DNA of 64,000 nucleotides from an uncultured Bacteroidales bacterium (GTDB lineage Bacteria > Bacteroidota > Bacteroidia > Bacteroidales > P3): NCBI GenBank assembly GCA_900314925.1, contig OMXC01000016.1, positions 1 to 64,000 on the forward strand, in the 5' to 3' direction. Position numbers and translations under genes: made by a program. Positions 18,190-24,205 of this stretch are shown here, piece by piece (the stretch's first letter is position 1; every line of letters starts with the position of its first letter). The notes under the pieces are model-generated. The model worked only from the letters and a program-made list of their open reading frames with translations, did no database searches and was not told the origin of the DNA.

Positions 18190-18840
18190 TTAGGCGTTCT
18201 TCTTCTCGCGGAGCTTGTTCTTCAAGCCCTGGATGGCGCGCTCGGTGGTCTCGTTGGCCTCCATGGCGCAGTAGCGCTTGTCGCCCATGGCGCTGATCAT
18301 AAACTGGTTGTAGGTGACGTTGTTGCGGATGAGGGGGTTGCCCTTGCTGTCGCGCAGGGAGACAATCTCCTCCGTCTCCGACGAATGCGAGATGTTGGTG
18401 ACGTCCTTGTAGAAGTACTCCTCGGCCTCGGTCTTCTTGCCGTCCTCGTCGGTGTTGAAGGTGTAGCTGTAGAAGTAGAGCTGGTTGTCGCCGCAGAACA
18501 CCCAGGTAATCTGGTACTTCGAGCTGCGCCACTTCAGGTCCTTGCCCTGCTTGCAGAATACATTGCCTGTGAAGCTGTAGCCTTCGAGACACAGCGGGGC
18601 GACTTCCTTGACCATATCCTCGTCGATGCCGAGTTTCTTGAGGGCATATTTCTTGTCCCTCACAGTGGCGGCCTTCGCCTCCACCATCGCGTCATACTGC
18701 TCGTCGCTGATTGGCCTCATGAAGAGCTTGCCTATGCAGCCTCCGCGGGGAACAAAATAATAGATTGCCTTGCACTGTTCGTCGCTTCGCCCGTTGGTAA
18801 AACCATTCGAGGATGCGGTGTTTTCATATAAACATCCCAT
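18190..18840 (-). CDS. Hypothetical cytoplasmic protein
   Basis: 216 residues, no signal peptide or membrane helix. Aromatic-rich central strands (KYQITWVFCGDNQLYFYSYT) resemble a PH-like or DUF-type beta domain; a Lys-rich tail ends the protein. Cys residues are scattered without an obvious metal motif. Its stop lies 15 bp before the yidD ATG, and it has its own promoter with a -7 box at 18902-18909 and a direct repeat just upstream. It is probably the first gene of the yidD-SPFH operon. Family not recognised. Confidence 0.65.
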   Translation of the reverse strand: MGCLYENTASSNGFTNGRSDEQCKAIYYFVPRGGCIGKLFMRPISDEQYDAMVEAKAATVRDKKYALKKLGIDEDMVKEVAPLCLEGYSFTGNVFCKQGKDLKWRSSKYQITWVFCGDNQLYFYSYTFNTDEDGKKTEAEEYFYKDVTNISHSSETEEIVSLRDSKGNPLIRNNVTYNQFMISAMGDKRYCAMEANETTERAIQGLKNKLREKKNA

Positions 18841-18901
18841 GTTTTGAAAGTTTTTGTTTATGCATCTCTTACAGCTTCGATGCTCTTGCTATTTCGAGGT
18901 G

Positions 18902-18932
18902 CAAAATTACAGACATTCACGCAGGTAGACAA
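18902..18932 (-). promoter_or_regulatory. Bacteroidetes-type promoter of the yidD-SPFH cluster
   Basis: On the minus strand -7 box TAATTTTG (18902-18909), with TTG at 18930-18932 in the -33 position (20-bp spacer). It lies about 62 bp before the first gene's start at 18840. Directly upstream is the ACCGGTGTAACA pair. Confidence 0.6.
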
Positions 18933-18935
18933 GAA

Positions 18936-18970
18936 ACCGGTGTAACAGTTTACTGCACACCGGTGTAACA
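18936..18970. promoter_or_regulatory. Candidate operator: direct repeat ACCGGTGTAACA x2
   Basis: ACCGGTGTAACA occurs at 18936-18947 and 18959-18970, identical copies 23 bp apart start to start (about two helical turns). Each contains the palindromic core ACCGGT. The pair sits immediately upstream of the -33 element of the 18902 promoter and just past the stop of the XRE regulator gene. Placement suits an activator or repressor site. The protein that binds is not known; the adjacent regulator is a candidate. Confidence 0.5.
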
Positions 18971-18976
18971 TTCTCT

Positions 18977-19270
18977 TCACTCTGTGACCACCCTCAACAC
19001 TCCGTTTTTATATAATAGCCTGAACTCCTGCTCATTCCCGGCCTCTGTCTGCCCTATGCCAGGGTAGTAGACCCCAAGGATGAAGTCGTAGTCGAGCGCC
19101 TCCGAGATGCGGATCAGGCGGTCGATGTCGATGCTCTTGCGCGTGAAGATGTCATAGACATTCTTGCGATGGCAGCAGATGCGGTTGGCAAACTCGGTGA
19201 CCGTGATACCGCGCTCGTGCAACACACGCTCTATCTCCCTGCCGATGTGTACGTCTTTGCGGGCCTTCAT
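18977..19270 (-). CDS. XRE-family helix-turn-helix regulator
   Basis: 97 residues. A Cro/CI-type HTH lies at about 10-60: REIERVLHERGITVTEFANR, then a recognition helix in HRKNVYDIFTRKSID and the closing RLIRISEALDYDF. A short tail of about 35 residues (LLYKNGVLRVV) carries no recognised ligand domain. In its transcript direction a strongly folded RNA region (19296-19422) lies 25 nt upstream of the start, and a direct repeat and promoter of the next gene lie just downstream. It may regulate the SPFH cluster; that is inference from position. Confidence 0.85.
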   Translation of the reverse strand: MKARKDVHIGREIERVLHERGITVTEFANRICCHRKNVYDIFTRKSIDIDRLIRISEALDYDFILGVYYPGIGQTEAGNEQEFRLLYKNGVLRVVTE

Positions 19271-19295
19271 AACACATTCCTTGTGTTCCCTAGCG

Positions 19296-19422
19296 GTCTA
19301 CGCCTATCCGGCTTCCACGGACGGCAGAGCATAAAAAGGGCGCGGACTTCGTCAAATCCACGCTTCAGAGGCTCTGCAATGCCCGTAAAAGTCGATATGT
19401 TCCGTCCACGCTCAACGTAGAC
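19296..19422 (-). ncRNA. Structured RNA candidate: independent sRNA or 5' leader of the XRE gene
   Basis: Read on the minus strand, four nested helices form. GTCTACG (19416-19422) pairs with CGTAGAC (19296-19302). CGTGGACGG (about 19402-19410) pairs with CCGTCCGTG. GCAGAGC (19371-19377) pairs with GCTCTGC (19324-19330). GCGTGGA (19357-19363) pairs with TCCGCGC (19340-19346), closing the apical loop. Three pairs are G-U on this strand and would be A-C mismatches on the other, which supports minus-strand transcription. About 24 unpaired bases lie on one side between the second and third helices. The rod shape recalls 6S RNA, but I cannot confirm a family. Confidence 0.6.
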
Positions 19423-19601
19423 GCTTGCGAACCTATGCGTGACCTTTACTTACCTTGAATTTGCAGATTCCTGAAGCAGTGCCGAATAGTAGCAAACGCT
19501 ATAGTATTGTCTTTTTATTATAGCTATTATCTCTTTCTGTCTACTTATTGGTTTTAATGATGCCTTTATCGGGCGTTGGGTTAGTTGATATTAGTGCGTG
19601 T
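19423..19601. other. Intergenic AT-rich region, no gene seen
   Basis: About 180 bp between the structured RNA region and the end of the CpsB-like phosphatase gene. It is AT-rich around 19500-19560 and probably holds the promoter for the structured RNA/XRE transcript, but no clean TAnnTTTG box is visible. No coding potential recognised. Confidence 0.4.
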
Positions 19602-20339
19602 TTAAAGAGTGTTGTTCATGAATTGGTATTTCTCTATCAGCTTCTCCACCTTGCGGTTGCAGCTTAGGTCGCGCAGGGCCTGTGCGTACATGGTGTTGTG
19701 CGTGTCGGTGCCCATAAACTCCACCCAGCCGCGCTCCAGCATCTCGTGGGCGCGGTGTTTGGCGTCTTCGCCGTAGAAGCCGCCGAGCGAGAGGGCGTTG
19801 ATCTGGAAGTACACGCCCTGGTTCTTCAGCTGTTCCATGCGCATGCCGTCCACGTTCAGGTACGGGTAGCGCTCGGGGTGTGCCAGTATCACCTCGTAGC
19901 CCTTCATCTGCAGGTTGAATATCAGCTCGTCGCTGCCCATCATCTGCTGGTGCAGCGAGAACTCCACGAGCACGTACTTGCCGCCCACCATCAGGAAACG
20001 CGGGTTCTCCAGCCGTTGCGCAAAGCCGGTGTCTATGCGGTATTCGCCGCCGATGCCGGCAATCTCTATCTCCACGCCCTGCTCCTTGGCCTGCTGTTTA
20101 AGCTCCTCGAAGCGCCGCTTTATGTCGTCCTCGTCGTTGGGGAAGCGCGGGTGCTGGAAGTGGGGGGTGATGATGACCTTGCGGTAGCCCACTTCCCAGA
20201 GGGTCTGCAGGCATTCCACGCTCTCTTCAATGCATTTTGAGCCGTCGTCGACCCGCGGCACAAGGTGGCAGTGCATGTCGGTGCCCAGCGGGGCGAAGAT
20301 AGGGCGTGCGGTGTATTTCTTCTTGAAAAGGTTCAGCAT
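19602..20339 (-). CDS. CpsB/YwqE-type PHP-family tyrosine-protein phosphatase
   Basis: 245 residues. The PHP metal motif DMHCHLVPRVDDGS (about 21-34), TPHF (about 59), ILAHPERY (about 152-159) and GTDTHN (about 211-216) supply the trinuclear metal ligands. CpsB/YwqE enzymes dephosphorylate BY-kinases or their substrates that control capsule and exopolysaccharide chain length. No signal peptide, so cytoplasmic. A cognate Wzc-type kinase is not in the window. It lies 15 bp downstream of murA on the same strand, likely the tail of the DUF4290-murA operon. Confidence 0.9.
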   Translation of the reverse strand: MLNLFKKKYTARPIFAPLGTDMHCHLVPRVDDGSKCIEESVECLQTLWEVGYRKVIITPHFQHPRFPNDEDDIKRRFEELKQQAKEQGVEIEIAGIGGEYRIDTGFAQRLENPRFLMVGGKYVLVEFSLHQQMMGSDELIFNLQMKGYEVILAHPERYPYLNVDGMRMEQLKNQGVYFQINALSLGGFYGEDAKHRAHEMLERGWVEFMGTDTHNTMYAQALRDLSCNRKVEKLIEKYQFMNNTL

Positions 20340-20354
20340 ATTGGTAGTGTGTGT

Positions 20355-21671
20355 TTAGATTCTTCTTATGTCGGCCCCGAGGCGGCGCAGACGCTCGTCG
20401 ATGTGCTGGTAGCCACGGTCTATCTGTTCTATGTTGTCTATGCGGCTCTTGCCTTCGGCGCTGAGGGCCGCTATGAGCAGCGCCACGCCGGCACGTATGT
20501 CGGGCGACGTCATGCGCACCCCGCGCAGCTTGTGTTCGCGGTCGAGGCCTATCACCGTGGCGCGGTGCGGGTCGCAGAGTATTATCTGCGCCCCCATGTC
20601 GATGAGCTTGTCCACGAAGAACAGGCGGCTCTCGAACATCTTCTGGTGTATCAGCACGCTGCCCTTGGCCTGCGTGGCCACTACGAGGGCTATGCTTATC
20701 AGGTCGGGCGTGAAGCCTGGCCACGGCGCGTCGGCCACGGTCATGATGCTGCCGTCCATGAAGCGCTCTATCTCGTAGTGCTCCTGCGCCGGCACGTAGA
20801 GGTCGTCGCCTTTCTGCCACACCTCGATGCCCAGCCGGCGGAACACCTGCGGTATCAACCCCAGGTGCTGCACCTGTGCGTTCTTGATGGTCAGGTCGCT
20901 CTCCGTCATGGCGGCCATGCCTATGAACGAGCCCACCTCGATCATGTCGGGCAGCAGGCGGTGTGTGCAGCCGTGCAGCTCCTTGACGCCGCGTATGGTC
21001 AGCAGGTTGCTCCCCACGCCGCTGATCTTCGCCCCCATGGCGTTGAGCATGGTGCAGAGCTGGTATACGTAGGGTTCGCAGGCGGCGTTCATGATGGTCG
21101 TCGTCCCCTTGGCCATCACCGCGGCCATCACTATGTTGGCCGTGCCGGTGACCGACGCCTCGTCGAGCAGCATGTAGCAGCCCTTGAGGTGCTTGGCGTT
21201 GACCGTGTAAGCTCCGCGCTTGTAGTCCACCACGGCGCCCAGCCGTTCCATGCCTATGAAGTGGGTGTCCAGACGGCGGCGGCCTATCTTGTCGCCCCCC
21301 GGCTGCGGCACCACGGCCTGGCCGAAGCGCGCCAGCAACGGGCCCACGAGCATGATGCTGCCGCGCAGCGTGCCGGCCTGCTCGCGGTATTCGGGGCTCG
21401 ACAGAACGTCGAGGTTCACGCGGTCGGCCTGGAACTCAAAGGCCCGGCCGCTCTCGCACAGCGCTGTGTGGTCTTCTCTCACGCTGACGCCCAGCAGTTT
21501 CAGCAGGTCTATCAGCTTGTTGACGTCGCGTATGTCGGGCACGTGCTCTATGCGCACCTTCTCGCCGGTGAGCAGCACGGCGCAGAGCACCTGCAGGGCC
21601 TCGTTCTTGGCCCCCTGCGGCACTATCTCGCCTTTCAGTCGGTGGCCTCCCGTTATCTCAAAGCTTGCCAT
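20355..21671 (-). CDS. murA: UDP-N-acetylglucosamine 1-carboxyvinyltransferase with Asp in place of catalytic Cys
   Basis: 438 residues, the family's normal length, EPSP-synthase fold. The enzyme adds enolpyruvate to UDP-GlcNAc, the first committed peptidoglycan step. The N-terminal substrate Lys-Asn pair is at 22-23 (QGAKNEAL). The active-site loop reads QPGGDKIGRRRLDTH, so residue 127 is Asp where Escherichia coli has Cys115. In characterised MurA enzymes this substitution keeps activity but blocks fosfomycin alkylation. It directly follows the DUF4290 gene with no gap, an arrangement common in Bacteroidetes. Confidence 0.97.
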   Translation of the reverse strand: MASFEITGGHRLKGEIVPQGAKNEALQVLCAVLLTGEKVRIEHVPDIRDVNKLIDLLKLLGVSVREDHTALCESGRAFEFQADRVNLDVLSSPEYREQAGTLRGSIMLVGPLLARFGQAVVPQPGGDKIGRRRLDTHFIGMERLGAVVDYKRGAYTVNAKHLKGCYMLLDEASVTGTANIVMAAVMAKGTTTIMNAACEPYVYQLCTMLNAMGAKISGVGSNLLTIRGVKELHGCTHRLLPDMIEVGSFIGMAAMTESDLTIKNAQVQHLGLIPQVFRRLGIEVWQKGDDLYVPAQEHYEIERFMDGSIMTVADAPWPGFTPDLISIALVVATQAKGSVLIHQKMFESRLFFVDKLIDMGAQIILCDPHRATVIGLDREHKLRGVRMTSPDIRAGVALLIAALSAEGKSRIDNIEQIDRGYQHIDERLRRLGADIRRI

Positions 21672-22295
21672 TTATTTCTTCTTTTTCTTTTTCTTGCGCT
21701 TGGCCTCGTTGGCCTCCTTCTTGGCCGCCGCGGCCTCCATGGCGTTGAGCAGCTCCTGCGACGTCTGGAAGGTGAACCCCTCGGGCAGCGTCAGCCGTCC
21801 GTCGCTGAGCTCGGCGAGCTGTTCGGCTATCAGCGCGTCGTCCACGGTGTTGCGGTTCCACTGCAGGTACTGCCGCTTCATGGCGTGCGCTATCTGGCCC
21901 GTCAGCACCGTGCGCTCCTCGCTCTCGGGCATCGCCGCCACGGCTTTGATCATGTTCTCCAGGGCGCGTCCGTAGTGGCGGTAGCGTATCGTCCCTTCGG
22001 CGTAGCCTATGTGTCCCGGGTGCATGTTCTCCACCTCCTCGCGGCGTATCTCGTAGGGGCAGTCCACGTCGAGCTCATAGCCCGCCATCATCATCATGTG
22101 GTCCCACAGGATGTGCTTGTAGTCGGTGCGTTCCTTTATCTTGGGGTTCACGTGCGCCATCACCTCAACGATGGTGTTGGCCATCGCCGTCCGCTCGCTG
22201 CGGTCGGGGATGGTCTTGCAGTATTCCACCATCTTGGCCACATGGCGGCCGTAGTCGCTAATCTTCAGCTGTTCGCGTTGTGTGTTGTACTCCAA
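21672..22295 (-). CDS. DUF4290 family protein
   Basis: 207 residues. The conserved start EYNTQREQLKISDYGRHV is reached only from a TTG codon at 22293-22295, since the next ATG is about 20 residues in and would remove the family's N-terminus, so a TTG start is the best call. The protein is helical, with a GHIGYAEGTIRYRHYG motif near 115, and ends in a run of lysines (KRKKKKKKK). Found beside murA in many Bacteroidetes. Molecular function is unknown; an envelope or cell-cycle role is only suggested by the neighbour. Confidence 0.88.
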   Translation of the reverse strand: MEYNTQREQLKISDYGRHVAKMVEYCKTIPDRSERTAMANTIVEVMAHVNPKIKERTDYKHILWDHMMMMAGYELDVDCPYEIRREEVENMHPGHIGYAEGTIRYRHYGRALENMIKAVAAMPESEERTVLTGQIAHAMKRQYLQWNRNTVDDALIAEQLAELSDGRLTLPEGFTFQTSQELLNAMEAAAAKKEANEAKRKKKKKKK

Positions 22296-22334
22296 AGTTG
22301 CGGTATTTCAATATTCAACTTTCAATTTTCAATT

Positions 22335-22934
22335 TCAGAAGGGCCAGGGGCCGCCGTAAATCTCTAAGTGCGGGGTGTATGGGCCGTACCAGGCATGGCC
22401 GTATGGCGGATGCAGCAGGGTGCCGTAGTGGTCGTGCACGAAGTGGAAGTGCATCCCTATCAGGCTGCCGTTGCCGAGGGCGTACTCCACGCCGCCGCTG
22501 ATGGCCGTGGCCTCGATGGGCAGCGCCCCGTCGAGCCAGAGCGGCTGCGCGTAGCCGGTCACGTGTGCCACCGAGCCCCACACCCACAGTCGGTCGTTGG
22601 GGTGGTAGGTGGCGCTGGCCCAGAGCGCTCCGGCCCTCGTGCCCTCGCGGCGCGGCGCCAGGCTGCGCTCGCCGCGGCCGTGCAGCGCGTAGCCGCCGAC
22701 GGGCATCAGGCTGCCCGCCGCCGCAAAACCGCCGCTGACAGTCAGCCGGTCGTTGGCGTGGTAGGTGACACTCGGCGCCGTCCAGCCCAGCGACTGCGTG
22801 TGGCCGTAGCCGGCGGCAGCGGTGACACCGGTCGACAGGTGGAACCGCCACCGCGACGTGTCGCTCTCCTGCCCCTTGGCCAACAGCGTAAGGCTCAGGG
22901 CACAAAGTATCGTTATGTACAGCTTTTTACCCAT
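22335..22934 (-). CDS. Hypothetical envelope protein, probably periplasmic or outer-membrane beta
   Basis: 199 residues from ATG 22932-22934 (an upstream in-frame ATG at 22997 would place a non-hydrophobic extension before the signal). Signal peptide KLYITILCALSLTLLAKGQ. The mature part alternates aromatic and small residues in beta-like stretches (ATYHPNDRLWVWGSVAHVTG, ISGGVEYALGNG) with a repeated YHxNDRLxV motif at about 60 and 120. Rich in Gly, His and Tyr near the end. Looks like a small beta-barrel or an array of strands. Family not recognised. Confidence 0.65.
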   Translation of the reverse strand: MGKKLYITILCALSLTLLAKGQESDTSRWRFHLSTGVTAAAGYGHTQSLGWTAPSVTYHANDRLTVSGGFAAAGSLMPVGGYALHGRGERSLAPRREGTRAGALWASATYHPNDRLWVWGSVAHVTGYAQPLWLDGALPIEATAISGGVEYALGNGSLIGMHFHFVHDHYGTLLHPPYGHAWYGPYTPHLEIYGGPWPF

Positions 22935-22998
22935 AACACAGACATATAACGTCCGCATGTCTGAATTATTGTGTCGCGACACCGAAAAAAATCCCACC

Positions 22999-23141
22999 CT
23001 CCACGGAGTCCCTACGGACCCGGTACGGCCGTTCTTCAGTAGTTCTTCAGTAGTATTTCAGTGCCGCACTGAAGAACTACTGAAGAAGTATCGTTGAAGT
23101 ACTGAAGAACTGCCGTACCGGGTCCGTAGGGGAGTGGAGGG
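22999..23141. repeat. 11-bp-unit intergenic inverted repeat, copy B
   Basis: Thirteen consecutive 11-bp units: CTCCACGGAGT, CCCTACGGACC, CGGTACGGCCG, TTCTTCAGTAG (twice), TATTTCAGTGC, then the complementary units CGCACTGAAGA, ACTACTGAAGA, AGTATCGTTGA, AGTACTGAAGA, ACTGCCGTACC, GGGTCCGTAGG, GGAGTGGAGGG. The two halves pair over about 65 bp. It lies between the start of the 22934 gene and the terminator of the prohibitin gene, so it falls in a promoter-side region. Confidence 0.88.
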
Positions 23142-23164
23142 GGGTGCGGACGGCGGCAAAAGAA

Positions 23165-23194
23165 AAAGCCCCGGCAGCGCGCTGCCGGGGCTTT
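23165..23194 (-). terminator. Rho-independent terminator of the prohibitin-like gene
   Basis: A near-perfect hairpin with arms AAAGCCCCGGCAGC and GCTGCCGGGGCTTT at 23165-23194, followed on the minus strand by TTTTCTTTTG. It lies 25 bp past the prohibitin-like stop. Confidence 0.88.
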
Positions 23195-23219
23195 GTGGGG
23201 TTAATCTGCTGTCTGCGTG

Positions 23220-24017
23220 CTATTTGATGTCGATGAACGGCACCGAGTTGCCGAGCATGTACTGCGGCATCTTGCCGTCCCACTTCTGCACGGCCTCGTA
23301 GTTGACCAGTTTGGGGTTGCGCTCGAGGGCGTTGGCCTTGATACGCATGGCTTCGGCGTCGGCCTCGGCTTTGATCTTGGTCTGCTTGGCCTGCTCCTCC
23401 ACCTGGATGGTCACGTTCTTGGCCTTCAGGGCGTTCTGTTCGGCCACCTGCTTTTCCTTGATTGCTGTCTCGAAGTCGTCGTCGAAGTCTATGTCAACCA
23501 GCTGGAACTGTATGTTCATGAAGTAGTTGCTGTCGAGGGTGCGGCGCAGGGTGTTCTCTATCTCGCGGCGCACGGCGTCGCGGTTCTCCACGATCTCGGT
23601 GGCGGCGAAGTTGCCGAAGGCTTCCTTCATGGCCGAGCGGATGAAGGGCACCACGATGCGGTTGTGGTAGTCTTCGCCGACATTCTTCATCAGCTTGCTG
23701 ACGTTCTCGCGCACGAGCTCGTAGTTGATGGTGTACTCCACCACCGAGGTCTGCACGTCGCGCGTGTAGCTGTTCTCCTTGCCGTCGTGCTTCTTCTGCT
23801 GCACGTTGACGCGCTTGATGGTCTGGATGAAGGGTATCTTCAGGTGAAGGCCGTCTTCGACCACCGTGTCGCTCATCCTGCCGAAGGTGGCCAGCACGCC
23901 GCGCTCGGTGGAGCGGATGGTGTAGAACGAAGAGAAGAACACGATGATTGCTAACACCGCCAGCGCACCCCAGAGGATGTAGCGGCCCGTTTTGTTGTCG
24001 TCTTTGAATTGGCTCAT
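23220..24017 (-). CDS. Prohibitin-like SPFH membrane protein
   Basis: 265 residues from ATG 24015-24017. A membrane helix lies at about 12-32 (YILWGALAVLAIIVFFSSFY). A band-7 domain follows (about 35-200: TERGVLATFGRMSDTVVEDG, VNVQQKKHDG), then a charged coiled coil (about 195-240, KEKQVAEQNALKAKNVTI). Prohibitin/HflC relatives form inner-membrane rings that modulate FtsH-type proteases or organise lipids. Monocistronic, with its own terminator. It is divergent from feoB across about 190 bp. It is distinct from the SHOCT-type SPFH protein at 16600-17709. Confidence 0.88.
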   Translation of the reverse strand: MSQFKDDNKTGRYILWGALAVLAIIVFFSSFYTIRSTERGVLATFGRMSDTVVEDGLHLKIPFIQTIKRVNVQQKKHDGKENSYTRDVQTSVVEYTINYELVRENVSKLMKNVGEDYHNRIVVPFIRSAMKEAFGNFAATEIVENRDAVRREIENTLRRTLDSNYFMNIQFQLVDIDFDDDFETAIKEKQVAEQNALKAKNVTIQVEEQAKQTKIKAEADAEAMRIKANALERNPKLVNYEAVQKWDGKMPQYMLGNSVPFIDIK

Positions 24018-24148
24018 GATGTTTGTCGTTTTTGGTTTTGTTATAAATAACGGAGTATTATGGCCTTTTATTTTGCCGGGTCGCGGAAAATGTGTTTTCA
24101 GGTTCTGTTTTTCGCTTGCTGCTGACGCACAATCACCAATAATGGTTA

Positions 24149-24179
24149 TTGCCTGCGCGGGCGGTATATTGTATCTTTG
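24149..24179 (+). promoter_or_regulatory. Promoter of the feo operon
   Basis: TATCTTTG at 24172-24179 with TTG at 24149-24151 (20-bp spacer) fits the Bacteroidetes consensus. The start codon follows at 24206, a leader of about 20 nt. No Fur-box palindrome is obvious by eye. Confidence 0.65.
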
Positions 24180-24205
24180 CATGACGATTTTAATAGGCTG
24201 TAATT

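Noticed and set aside
19296..19422. tmRNA, RNase P RNA or SRP RNA
   Set aside because: No tRNA-like acceptor end or tag reading frame, no GAGGAAAGUC-type RNase P segment, and no GGAA-tetraloop SRP tip.
20265..22367. Long plus-strand open frame opposite cpsB, murA and DUF4290
   Set aside because: It spans three recognised genes and two gene borders; it is a GC-bias shadow.
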